A DNA stretch of 64,000 nucleotides from Acidobacteriota bacterium. Its GTDB lineage: Bacteria; Acidobacteriota; Blastocatellia; Pyrinomonadales; Pyrinomonadaceae. Under the pieces are notes generated by a model. The model was not told where the DNA came from and did no database searches. It was given only the letters and a program-made list of their open reading frames with translations. Below, one piece after another: positions 55,319-63,623 of the stretch. The position numbers and the translations under genes are program-made. The stretch is from positions 56,847-120,846 of the forward strand of contig QHXQ01000051.1 of the NCBI GenBank assembly GCA_003223935.1, written 5' to 3'. Every line of letters starts with the position of its first letter. Positions within the stretch are counted from its first letter, which is position 1.

Positions 55319-56071
55319 GTGACGAACGCGCTTGAGCAGTTGTTGCGGGAGATCACAAGCCAGCCCGCCTTGGAAAACGACTTCTACCGCAGGTGGATGT
55401 CGGAAAGCATCCGTATTGAAGAACTAGAAATCTTCGCGCGAAACTACGGGGCGTGGGTGAAGTCGTTCCCCGACGCGCTTGCGACTCTCATCGCCGCCAC
55501 CGACGACCTAGACGCGAAGGGCGAGTACGTGAAGACGCTCTACTCGGAGATGGGTTACGGGAATCCCCGCAAGGCCCACTCCGTGCTGCTTGACGATTTC
55601 TTCAAGGAGCTTGCGCGCAAGCTCGGTGAAGGCGGGAGGCTCAACCGGGATCGGCTCGAACGAGATGTCGAGTTGTTGTCATCCACACGGGAGTTGATCG
55701 AAGGCGAGCGGGAGCTTTACGGCGACGCGCAGATGTCTTTCGGCGCGCAGCTTGCGCTGGAATGGCAAGCCTACACGATGCTGCGCAAGCTCTACGACGG
55801 CGCGCGCAATTACCTGCCCCTATGGTCAAACCCGGACGAGTTCCACGAAGCCTGCGAATACTTCTACACGCATATCGGCGCTGCCGAAAAGGATCACAAG
55901 GAAGAGTCCTTGAACGCTGTCCGGCGCTACGCACGCGACGAGGAGAGTCTGGCGCGGATCGTCGAAGGCTATCACAGGCACTTAAAACTGATCTCCGATT
56001 TCTGGCAAGGTCTGTACCGAGCGGTAACGGAACTGGCCGCGAAATCCAGCGCCGCGACCGGAGAGGCTTAG
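55319..56071 (+). CDS. Heme-oxygenase-like diiron oxidase/oxygenase (iron-containing redox enzyme family)
   Basis: This 250-residue all-helical protein starts with GTG, supported by AAGGAGGA 8 bases upstream. Candidate metal ligands follow the family spacing: E77 and H87 (YSEMGYGNPRKAHS), E148 (LALEWQAY), and H185, E190, H193 (FYTHIGAAEKDH). Relatives with this fold include UndA (fatty-acid decarboxylation), SznF and related N-oxygenases, and BesC (C-C cleavage of chlorolysine); they act on amino or fatty acids in natural-product pathways. Position right after the last NRPS gene suggests a building-block or tailoring role. The 125-base gap before it carries a small hairpin (CAGCC-TTC-GGCTG, 55276-55288). 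It is followed by the CsaA-like gene. The exact reaction is not predictable. Confidence 0.83.
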   Translation: MTNALEQLLREITSQPALENDFYRRWMSESIRIEELEIFARNYGAWVKSFPDALATLIAATDDLDAKGEYVKTLYSEMGYGNPRKAHSVLLDDFFKELARKLGEGGRLNRDRLERDVELLSSTRELIEGERELYGDAQMSFGAQLALEWQAYTMLRKLYDGARNYLPLWSNPDEFHEACEYFYTHIGAAEKDHKEESLNAVRRYARDEESLARIVEGYHRHLKLISDFWQGLYRAVTELAAKSSAATGEA

Positions 56072-56210
56072 AGCCACGACGGGTCGCACCGGGGCGCAAA
56101 ACTCGCCGGCCTGAACCGCAGACGAGACCCGCGCCGGAGATAATTTTTCAACCAACGACTGCGCCGACCGTCACGTCCTCGGCGTCCGGGCGCGGAGAAC
56201 TTGTAAGGTT

Positions 56211-56558
56211 ATGAGTGATCAAACGGGCACGATTGACTTCTCGGTCTTCGAACAGGTTGACATTCGTGTGGGCCGCATCTCTTCGGTCGAAGTGGCCGAA
56301 GGCTGCCGCGTGCCCGCTTACAAATTGGCGATTGATTTCGGCCCGGAGCTTGGGACGCGGCGCAGCATCGCCCAAGCCACCAACTACCCGCCGCAATCCC
56401 TCTTGGGCCGTCAGGTGCTCGCCGTCGTCAACCTCAAACCGCGACAGGTCGGGAAGCACGTCTCGGAAGTTCTGGTCTTAGGAGTTCCCACTGAGGGTAA
56501 GGGCACGGCGCTGGTCGTCCCCGAAATGGAGGCGACGATGGGCGGCAGGCTCTTTTGA
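56211..56558 (+). CDS. csaA: CsaA-like tRNA-binding-domain protein
   Basis: This 115-residue single OB-fold protein matches the CsaA/EMAP-II-like tRNA-binding family: FSVFEQVDIRVGRI near the N-terminus, YKLAIDFGPELGTRRS in the middle, then QATNYPPQSLLGRQVLAVVNL and VLGVPTEGKG. Length and ending (ATMGGRLF region) are normal for CsaA, a dimeric tRNA-binding protein with proposed chaperone or secretion functions. Its place inside an NRPS operon, six bases before the aminotransferase ATG, is unusual. It may be a bystander, or bind charged tRNA or a partner enzyme in the pathway. GGAG lies 13 bases before the ATG, which is distant; AAGG lies only two bases away. Confidence 0.9.
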   Translation: MSDQTGTIDFSVFEQVDIRVGRISSVEVAEGCRVPAYKLAIDFGPELGTRRSIAQATNYPPQSLLGRQVLAVVNLKPRQVGKHVSEVLVLGVPTEGKGTALVVPEMEATMGGRLF

Positions 56559-56564
56559 TCGGCC

Positions 56565-57605
56565 ATGAGCCACAACGTAAGCGCGAAATCTCGAAGGCAG
56601 GCCCCGCACGTCGAACTGAGAACGGGGATGCCTTACGCAAATCTGATTGCCAACCAGCGGCTTTTTACCGCCGTCGTCGGCGAACACTTCGGCGTCTCCC
56701 CGGACGATTGCATCCCCACGACGGGAGCGACCGGGGCCATCGAGGCTGTCAGAAATCACGTCTTCAGGACGAAGCTGAAAGCGTGCCCGACAGTTTTGAC
56801 TGTCTGCCCCGGCTACTGGCGGGCGCGAGAGTCGTTTGAAGGTTTCGGTTTCAAAATGATTGACCTGCGCACCGAGCCGCTCGACTTTTCGATAGATGAA
56901 ACCGCGCTCGTCGCAAAAGCCGGAGCGGCGAATCCCGACCTTCTTTACCTGAGTCTGCCCAATAACCCAACCGGCGCAATCTTCGACCCGGAAGTAATCA
57001 TCGCCGGTGTGCCCGAAAAAACGGCGGTCGTCATAGACCTTACTTTGCCGAGTCGGGCGATTGACGCGAGGACGTTAACGCGCGAGCTTTACCGAAAGTT
57101 CGGCGGGAGGCGAAACCTGTTTCTGGTCGGCTCGACCTCGAAGTCCCACGGGACTGCGGAGTACCGAGTCGGGTGGGCCGTGTGCGCCAACTCCGAAGAT
57201 GCCGACCGGTTGAGAAAGGAGAATCGTAGCGGGATCGCCTCCGTCTCGATCATGGAAGCGATCAAACGACTTGAAAGAGGCTCGACAGTAATGGGGCTAA
57301 TCGAAAGCTCCTTCGCCTTGTTGAGGGATGGGGAGAAGGGGGGCGGTTTTGAACTGGTCACGCCCGAAAGGATGGCGGAGACAGGCTACGTGTTGATTAG
57401 AGCGCGCGCAGGCATAGAGGAACTCCGAAGCGTCTTCGACCGGCGCGGCATCCACGTGATGTGGGGGTCGGAGTTCGGCCTGACCGACGAGTACGTCAGG
57501 CTGGAGACGCTAGAGCCGCGGAACATCAAGATATTCGTTGAGGCCATGAATAGCCTGCCTCACGAGAAAACAGTCGGCCTGATCTCGAAGATGAGCAAGG
57601 GCTGA
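56565..57605 (+). CDS. PLP-dependent class I/II aminotransferase-like enzyme
   Basis: This 346-residue fold-type I PLP enzyme has LPNNPTGAIF (N133-G137), TAVVIDLTLPS (D158, pyridine-nitrogen contact) and STSKSHGTAEYRVGW with Schiff-base lysine K193. The usual aspartate-x-x-tyrosine after D158 is replaced by leucines (IDLTLPS), and the cofactor phosphate loop is TTGATGAIEAV (~52-62). It resembles histidinol-phosphate-type aminotransferases but is short. It could supply or modify a nonproteinogenic amino acid for the NRPS, possibly together with the diiron protein. No ribosome-binding site is evident and it starts six bases after the preceding stop, suggesting translational coupling to csaA. 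The next gene has its own strong ribosome-binding site. Confidence 0.85.
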   Translation: MSHNVSAKSRRQAPHVELRTGMPYANLIANQRLFTAVVGEHFGVSPDDCIPTTGATGAIEAVRNHVFRTKLKACPTVLTVCPGYWRARESFEGFGFKMIDLRTEPLDFSIDETALVAKAGAANPDLLYLSLPNNPTGAIFDPEVIIAGVPEKTAVVIDLTLPSRAIDARTLTRELYRKFGGRRNLFLVGSTSKSHGTAEYRVGWAVCANSEDADRLRKENRSGIASVSIMEAIKRLERGSTVMGLIESSFALLRDGEKGGGFELVTPERMAETGYVLIRARAGIEELRSVFDRRGIHVMWGSEFGLTDEYVRLETLEPRNIKIFVEAMNSLPHEKTVGLISKMSKG

Positions 57606-57619
57606 AGGAGGGAAACGTC

Positions 57620-59833
57620 ATGCGGATTAAACATGCCGTCTGTTGTGCAGCCTTGATAGCGATTGTGGCGACGAGCGTCGGGGCGACATTCTTGAGCGAG
57701 GTGCGGGGCGTAGTGCTCGACCCCAACGGCAGCCCCGTCAAGGCGGCCCAAGTAACTCTTCACTCCAAAACTTCAGACTACTCGCTGACCGACAAGACCA
57801 ACGACGACGGAGCATTCCTCTTCATCGGACTCGCGAGCGGGGAGTACGTGGTGAGCGTGGAGGCCGTGGGGTTCGTCAAGGCTGAAAAGCTCGTGAGGGT
57901 CGTCTCCGGCAGTTCGCCGGAAATCCATTTTCAGCTTGAGATCACGGCCCTCAAAGAGACCGTCCGGGTCACGCCAGCGCCGGAGGAAGTCGGCGCTGAG
58001 ACGCCCACCCCGACCACCCTCATCAGCAAAGAGCAGATCAAAACGACGCCGGGGGCCGCGCGCTCCGGCAGCGTCAGAGTGATTACGAGTTACGTGCCCG
58101 GCTCTTACCTGATTCACAATATCTTGCACGTCCACGGGGGCCATCAGGTGACGTGGCTGGTGGACGGCGTGCCGATCCCCAACACCAACACCGGGGTGGA
58201 TGTCGGCACTCCCTTCTACATCAACGACATTGATTACCTGGAGGCGCAGCGCGGGAGCTACTCAGTGGAGTACGGCGACAGGACTTACGGCATCTTCGGC
58301 ATCGTCCCGCGCACCGGACTCGGCAGCAGCAAAGAAGGCGAGCTGGCCCTCATCTACGGAAACTTCAATCTCACGGACAACTTCATCAGCTTCGCCGATC
58401 ACACGAAGCGGTTCGCCTATTACACGAGCCTACACGGGTTCCGCACCGACTACGGCTTGGCGACGCCGGGGCCGGAAGTGCTGCATGATAAGGGCAGCGG
58501 CGTCGGTGGCTTTGCTTCTCTGATTTTCGGCCCCAGTCAGGCCAACCAGTTTCGCTTCAACGCCTCGTTCGAGAGGGACAACTATCAAGTCCCGAATGAC
58601 CGGGATGCTCAAGACGCAGGCGTCAGGGATTCGGTGAGACAGAGAGACGGCTTTCTCTTCCTGACTTGGGTGCACACGGCAGGGCCGCACTTCGTGCTAA
58701 CGGTTTCCCCTTTTTACCACTTCACCGGCGGCCAATTCCTGGGTGGCCCCGAAGACAAGCCGCTCGTCCAGCACCACGACAGAAGCTCCCACTACGGCGG
58801 GGTGCACTTGGTTGCCACCGCGGCGACGAGCCGCCACAGTTTGAAGATGGGATTCTACGGATACTTCGAGCGCGACACCAACTTCTTCGGCCTACGATCT
58901 ACGGATGACACCGGGTTCAACCTAAGTCAGCGCGTCAAGACCGACGGAAATATGGAAGCCTTCTTCGTCGGAGACCAATACAGGCCGAACGATTGGCTGA
59001 GCATAATGGGGGGAGTGCGGCTGACCTATTTCAAGGGGGCCATCGCCGAGCACGCGGTAGACCCGCGCATCGGGGGGACGCTGCGCCTGCCGCGCCTCAA
59101 CTGGGTGCTGCACGGATTCTACGGCCGCTACTATCAGGAGCCGCCGCTCTCGACCGTCTCCGGCCCGCTCCTGGGGCTTGCGGAGACCAGCGGCTTCGCC
59201 GTCCTGCCCCTGCGTGGCGAGCGCGACGAAGAGCATCAGTTCGGGATCACCATCCCCTATAAGAAGTGGTGGTTCGACACCGAGTATTACCACACGAGGG
59301 CGAAGAATTTTTTGGATCACTCGGCGCTCGGCACGTCCAACATCTTCTTCCCTGTGACAATCGAGCGCGCCCGCATACGCGGCGTGGACGTGTCCTTAAC
59401 TTCGCCCCGCCTCGCCGGTCGCTTCCGCTTCTCCCTGATCTACGCGCACATGCGCGTCGAAGGGCAGGGCGGCATCACCGGCGGCCTGACGGACTTCGAC
59501 TTCTCGCCCAGCCTCTTCTTCCTCGATCATGACCAGCGCAACACGCTCACCGCCGGGTCGTTCCTATCGCTGCCGTGGGACAGCTATCTCTTCGGGGAGT
59601 TCCACTACGGCTCAGGGTTCACGAACGACGAAGGCCCAGCCCACCTGCCCGGACACGGCAGGCTCGATTTGGGAGGGGGGAAGAAGTTCGGCAAAAACTG
59701 GTCTGTGACGATCAACGCCTTGAACGTTACGAACGGCAGCTACCTGCTCGACAACAGCCCACTGTTGGGCGGGACTCACTGGGTCGAGCCGCGCCAAGTT
59801 TGGGCCGAGCTTCGTTATCACTTCCATTACTGA
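57620..59833 (+). CDS. TonB-dependent outer-membrane receptor
   Basis: This 737-residue protein has a signal peptide (~1-22, MRIKHAVCCAALIAIVATS), a carboxypeptidase-regulatory-like beta domain (~25-110; VRGVVLDPNGSPVKAAQVTL, DGAFLFIGLASGEYVVSV), a plug domain (~130-235; WLVDGVPIPNTNTGVD, QRGSYSVEYGDRTYGIFGIVPRTG) and a ~480-residue barrel with alternating aromatic strands ending WAELRYHFHY (terminal aromatic). It would import a ligand using TonB energy. In a lipopeptide operon this suggests recapture of the product or its metal complex, as siderophore receptors do, or self-sensing. No TonB box is obvious. AAGGAGG lies about 8 bases before the ATG. Confidence 0.9.
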   Translation: MRIKHAVCCAALIAIVATSVGATFLSEVRGVVLDPNGSPVKAAQVTLHSKTSDYSLTDKTNDDGAFLFIGLASGEYVVSVEAVGFVKAEKLVRVVSGSSPEIHFQLEITALKETVRVTPAPEEVGAETPTPTTLISKEQIKTTPGAARSGSVRVITSYVPGSYLIHNILHVHGGHQVTWLVDGVPIPNTNTGVDVGTPFYINDIDYLEAQRGSYSVEYGDRTYGIFGIVPRTGLGSSKEGELALIYGNFNLTDNFISFADHTKRFAYYTSLHGFRTDYGLATPGPEVLHDKGSGVGGFASLIFGPSQANQFRFNASFERDNYQVPNDRDAQDAGVRDSVRQRDGFLFLTWVHTAGPHFVLTVSPFYHFTGGQFLGGPEDKPLVQHHDRSSHYGGVHLVATAATSRHSLKMGFYGYFERDTNFFGLRSTDDTGFNLSQRVKTDGNMEAFFVGDQYRPNDWLSIMGGVRLTYFKGAIAEHAVDPRIGGTLRLPRLNWVLHGFYGRYYQEPPLSTVSGPLLGLAETSGFAVLPLRGERDEEHQFGITIPYKKWWFDTEYYHTRAKNFLDHSALGTSNIFFPVTIERARIRGVDVSLTSPRLAGRFRFSLIYAHMRVEGQGGITGGLTDFDFSPSLFFLDHDQRNTLTAGSFLSLPWDSYLFGEFHYGSGFTNDEGPAHLPGHGRLDLGGGKKFGKNWSVTINALNVTNGSYLLDNSPLLGGTHWVEPRQVWAELRYHFHY

Positions 59834-59881
59834 TACCGTTCGTGAGCAGACTGGAGAGAGTCGGGAAGAACGGGCCCCTTT

Positions 59882-60643
59882 ATGATTGCGAGAACGCCTT
59901 GGCTCGTCAGCCGTGAGCCGAATCCGAGGGCCAGAGTGCGCCTCTTCTGTTTCCCTTACGCTGGCGGCGGAGATTCCATCTTTCGCTCGTGGCAGAAGGG
60001 CCTCCCGGAGACGATTGAGGTCTGCCCGGTTCAACTGCCCGGAAGAGGCTCGCGCATCACGGAGCCTCCATTCACCGAACTAAGCCCGCTGGTGCGGGGC
60101 GCGGGCCGGGCACTCGCGCCGCATCTGAACAAACCCTTCGCGTTCTTCGGCCACAGCATGGGCGCGCTCGTCGGATTTGAACTCGCCCGGCATCTGAGGA
60201 GAGACTGCGGCCCGCAGCCCGTCCGTCTGTTCGTCTCAGGCCGTTGTGGCCCGCAGGCGTTGAGAGACCCTTTCACGGGCGACCTGCCGGATTCCGAATT
60301 CCCGGAGATGCTCCGGCGCTACAACGGCACGCCCAAAGAGGTGCTCGAAAACCCTGAGTTGATGAAGTTGGTGCTGCCCGCCGTCCGCGCAGACTTTGCC
60401 GTCTGCAAGTCATATGTTTACACCCCTGAGCCGCCATTCAGTTTTCCCGTTACGGCCTTCGGCGGCCTTGAAGACCGCAGCGTCAGCCGCGACTGTATCG
60501 AGGGCTGGCGCGAGCACACGACCGGCCCTTTCGTATTGCGAATGCTCCCCGGCGATCATTTCTTCCTTAATACGTCTAGGTCGCTTCTCCTTGAGGCAAT
60601 ATCGAAAGAGCTGGAGCGAGACGTGAGAGGTAAGGGGGATTAG
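59882..60643 (+). CDS. Type II thioesterase
   Basis: This 253-residue alpha/beta hydrolase of the external NRPS/PKS thioesterase family starts with FCFPYAGGGDSIFRSW, the family's opening, then VQLPGRGSRITEPPF. The catalytic triad is visible: S92 in FGHSMGALVGFE, D198 in GGLEDRSVS and H226 in LPGDHFFL. Such enzymes clear stalled or wrongly primed carrier proteins. Because no TE is fused to the last synthetase, this protein is also a candidate for releasing the finished peptide, though the family normally does not do that. It lies 48 bases after the receptor gene and two bases before the acylase gene, so it is clearly within the operon. Confidence 0.94.
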   Translation: MIARTPWLVSREPNPRARVRLFCFPYAGGGDSIFRSWQKGLPETIEVCPVQLPGRGSRITEPPFTELSPLVRGAGRALAPHLNKPFAFFGHSMGALVGFELARHLRRDCGPQPVRLFVSGRCGPQALRDPFTGDLPDSEFPEMLRRYNGTPKEVLENPELMKLVLPAVRADFAVCKSYVYTPEPPFSFPVTAFGGLEDRSVSRDCIEGWREHTTGPFVLRMLPGDHFFLNTSRSLLLEAISKELERDVRGKGD

Positions 60644-60645
60644 CC

Positions 60646-62889
60646 ATGTCAATGCCCGTTCGATCAGCCAGACAAAACTCAAACCGCGCAAGGGAAGGGG
60701 TCATGCCGCGCCGCCTCAGACGGCCCTCAGCTTTAGCGCAGGCGCGGGCGATGCTTCGGGCCGTAGGAATTACCGCGCTCGTGCTGTCGAGCCTGTTCGT
60801 GAGTACCGTCCGGGCAGCCGACGCCCGTGTCGAGAGGCTCGCACATTCGGTTACGATTTATCGCGACAGCTACGGTGTGCCTCACGTCTATGGGCCAACC
60901 GACGCGAGCTGCGTCTTCGGCTACGCTTACGCGCAGGCCGAAGATAACTTCTGGCAGGTTGAGGACAACTACGTACAGGCGGTCGGACGCGCTGCGGAAG
61001 TGAACGGCGAAGGGGCTCTGGAAGCCGACCTGCTGAATCGCACGCTTGAGATAGCGAGGCTCTCCGTGGCCGAGTATAAAAGCGCGAGTCCGCGCACGCG
61101 AGAGCTTTGCGATGCGTTCGCCGACGGACTCAACTACTTCCTTGAGCGCAACCCGCAGGTCAAGCCGAGACTCATCTCCCACTTCGAGGCGTGGCAGACC
61201 ATCGCCTTAATGCGGTTTGAGGTCTACCAGTTATTCGTCTATGAGACACAAGACCTGCGCCTCGAAGAACCGCGAACGGCGTTGCGCCGAGCCGATCACG
61301 AATCCTCGCCGGGATCGAACATGTGGGCCATCGGCCCGCGCAAGAGCGCCGACGGCCACGCCATGCTCTTCATCAACCCGCACGTGTTCTTCTTCGGCCC
61401 GACCCAATTCTACGAGGGACACTTGCACAGTGACGAGGGGTGGGACATTTCGGGCGCGTCGTGTTTAGGGATGCCTTTCCCGGTGATCGGCCACAACGAA
61501 TATCTAGGCTGGAGCCACACGGTCAACTACCCGAGCATCTCCGACCTCTACCTAGAAAAGTTTGATGACCCCCGGAACTCCCTTGCCTACCGCTACGCGG
61601 ACGGCTACCGACACGCGACTGAGTGGGCCGAGATTATAAAAGTCAAGACCGATCACGGAATCGAACCCAAGAGCTTCACGCTGCGCAAGACGCATCACGG
61701 CCCGGTCGTCTCCGTCAAGGGCAGCCAAGCCCTGGCCCTCAGACTGGCGAAGCTCGAAGAAGGCGGCCTGATAGACGAGTGGTACGCGATGGGCAAGGCG
61801 CGTTCGCTGGCGGAATTCAAGGCCGCGATGTCGCGCTTGGCGATCCCGATGTTCAATACCATGTACGCGGATCGCGAAGGGAATATTTTTTACGTCTACA
61901 ACGCTGCCGTCCCGCGCCGCAGGGCGAAACTCGACTGGACGAAGCCGCTGGACGGCAGCAGCCCTGAATCCGAGTGGCAGGGCTATCACAAATTCGAAGA
62001 ACTCCCGCAGATTACTAACCCGCCGACCGGCTTCCTTCAGAATTGCAACTCGACTCCTTTTCTGACCACGACCGATGGCAACCCAGTCAAAGCCGACTAC
62101 CCGCCGTATATGGTGCGCGAGCCGGACACGGCGCGGGCGCGCATCTCCCGGCGGATACTTTCCGCCAAAGACAAGTTCACCTTCGACGAATGGGCGCGGG
62201 CTGCGTTCGACACCACCGTGGTTCAAGCCGACACCTTCATCCCGGCGCTCATTGACGAGTGGGAGAAGTTGAAGCAGGCGGACGCGGCGCGCGCCGGGAA
62301 ACTCGCCGCGGCGATAGCGGAACTTAGAGCGTGGGATCACGTGAGCACCATAGGTTCGGAGGCGATGACCCTCTTCGCCTTTTCGTTTGAACGCACGAGC
62401 AGAATACAGGCCGCGCGAGACTCCGCGCCGTGGCCGAGAGTTCGAGCCCTCGAAGCCGCGCTTGCCGACTTAGAGCGGGACTGGGGCACTTGGCGCGTAG
62501 CGTGGGGCAAGATCAACCGACTCCAGCGCGTGCATACGGGCGGCGACGAGCCTTTCAGCGATGATCGTCCGAGCCTGCCGGTGGCGGGCGCTTCCGGCCC
62601 GCTCGGCATCGTCTTCAACTTCTATGCCCGCCCCGAAAGGGGGCAGAAGCGGCGCTACGGATATCTTGGCGATACATACGTCAGTGTGATCAAGTTCGGG
62701 CGGGAGCCGGAGGCCCGGTCGTTGCTCGTCTTCGGCGAGAGCGCAGACCCCGCCTCGCCTCACTATTTTGACCAAGCCCGTTTTTACGCGGCAGGTGAAA
62801 TGAAGCCGTCATGGTTTACGTTACCGGAGATTAAAAGGCATTCCGAGCGCTCATATCATCCGGGTGAACAGCGGCGTAAGGCCGCGTGA
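60646..62889 (+). CDS. Exported penicillin-acylase-family N-acylase (Ntn hydrolase)
   Basis: This 747-residue protein starts at ATG 60646, with AAGGGGG 7 bases upstream. An arginine-rich N-region and hydrophobic core (~38-57, ending VRAADA) form an export signal. The alpha-chain region follows (~60-200; [29 protein letters not shown]). Autocatalytic cleavage should occur between G223 and S224 in [12 protein letters not shown], exposing Ser as nucleophile; beta-chain landmarks include [10 protein letters not shown] and [17 protein letters not shown]. The family hydrolyses acyl side chains from beta-lactams, homoserine lactones and, for PvdQ, the fatty acid of the pyoverdine precursor. With a FAAL-primed lipopeptide made by the same operon, removal of the acyl chain in the periplasm is a coherent hypothesis. 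Resistance or signal quenching are alternatives. Confidence 0.9.
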   Translation: MSMPVRSARQNSNRAREGVMPRRLRRPSALAQARAMLRAVGITALVLSSLFVSTVRAADARVERLAHSVTIYRDSYGVPHVYGPTDASCVFGYAYAQAEDNFWQVEDNYVQAVGRAAEVNGEGALEADLLNRTLEIARLSVAEYKSASPRTRELCDAFADGLNYFLERNPQVKPRLISHFEAWQTIALMRFEVYQLFVYETQDLRLEEPRTALRRADHESSPGSNMWAIGPRKSADGHAMLFINPHVFFFGPTQFYEGHLHSDEGWDISGASCLGMPFPVIGHNEYLGWSHTVNYPSISDLYLEKFDDPRNSLAYRYADGYRHATEWAEIIKVKTDHGIEPKSFTLRKTHHGPVVSVKGSQALALRLAKLEEGGLIDEWYAMGKARSLAEFKAAMSRLAIPMFNTMYADREGNIFYVYNAAVPRRRAKLDWTKPLDGSSPESEWQGYHKFEELPQITNPPTGFLQNCNSTPFLTTTDGNPVKADYPPYMVREPDTARARISRRILSAKDKFTFDEWARAAFDTTVVQADTFIPALIDEWEKLKQADAARAGKLAAAIAELRAWDHVSTIGSEAMTLFAFSFERTSRIQAARDSAPWPRVRALEAALADLERDWGTWRVAWGKINRLQRVHTGGDEPFSDDRPSLPVAGASGPLGIVFNFYARPERGQKRRYGYLGDTYVSVIKFGREPEARSLLVFGESADPASPHYFDQARFYAAGEMKPSWFTLPEIKRHSERSYHPGEQRRKAA

Positions 62890-62921
62890 AATGTGGCCCG
62901 GTTGCATGGAGGAAATACAGC

Positions 62922-63140
62922 ATGAGTCAAGATGAGAAAGAAGACACGACCATCTACAAGGTTGTTGTGAATCACGAAGAGCAATACTCCATCTGGCCGG
63001 CTGACCGCGAGAACGCGCTCGGCTGGCGGGATGCGGGGAAGACCGGTACGAAGGCCGAGTGTCTCGCCTACATCAAGGAAGTTTGGACGGACAAGCGCCC
63101 CTTGAGCCTGAGGAAGAAGATGGAGGAGGGCTCAGCCTAG
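62922..63140 (+). CDS. MbtH-like protein
   Basis: This 72-residue protein carries the full MbtH signature: [20 protein letters not shown], then [20 protein letters not shown] and [14 protein letters not shown]. MbtH proteins bind NRPS adenylation domains and are needed for their folding or activity. The start at 62922 has GGAGGA 8 bases upstream; a longer frame from 62886 lacks a ribosome-binding site. It is the last gene of the operon, 131 bases before the terminator, and probably serves one or more of the seven adenylation domains. Confidence 0.96.
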   Translation: MSQDEKEDTTIYKVVVNHEEQYSIWPADRENALGWRDAGKTGTKAECLAYIKEVWTDKRPLSLRKKMEEGSA

Positions 63141-63270
63141 CCCCTTGCACGACTGCCCTACCGCCATCGGACTCGGATGCAGCGAATAACGCGGCCAAGC
63201 CTGCACGCGCGAAGACCCGTTGGAGCGTGTATATACCGATGCAAACGAACGCTGGTCGGCGTACTGTAAA

Positions 63271-63304
63271 GTAGAAAAAGCCCGTATTGACGGGCTTTTT
63301 CTAC
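63271..63304. terminator. Perfect 15-bp stem terminator ending the NRPS operon
   Basis: GTAGAAAAAGCCCGT (63271-63285), loop ATTG, then the exact complement through 63304 containing CTTTTTC. The A-rich and T-rich flanks make it bidirectional, serving the operon and possibly the opposing CHAT gene. Confidence 0.88.
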
Positions 63305-63590
63305 GGGAGAAATCAAATCCCTCAATGTGAAGAATCAAATCCCCGAAACGGGAATTTTCAAATCCCTTCGAGCCTCAAAGGGATTTGATTATTCCAAGGT
63401 AGGGGATTTGATCTTTCCCATTTTTCGCCATTTCAGGGGATTTGTATTTTCCCATTCGATAAAATGCCTCTAAGTCCTTGATTATACGTCCAGTCCCTTT
63501 CCCGAAGTTGTGAACTAGAGAGTTCAAACAAACACCCCAAAACAAAAATAACATTGTTTTATGACTGTTGGAAGGGTAATTACGGGGCAT
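63305..63590. repeat. Dispersed repeat, copy B, with inverted extension
   Basis: The stretch 63374-63590 follows the same motif order as 21146-21360 (CCTCAAAGGGATTTGATT, GGGGATTTGAT, TTTTTCGCCATTTC, CCTTGATT, AGAGAGTTC). Between the terminator and this, three copies of AATCAAATCCC-like elements occur in the opposite orientation (about 63310, 63331 and 63352). No gene is seen in 63141-63623. Confidence 0.8.
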
Positions 63591-63623
63591 AGGCTAAAAG
63601 GGCTATATCTTCATAGCTTTATC

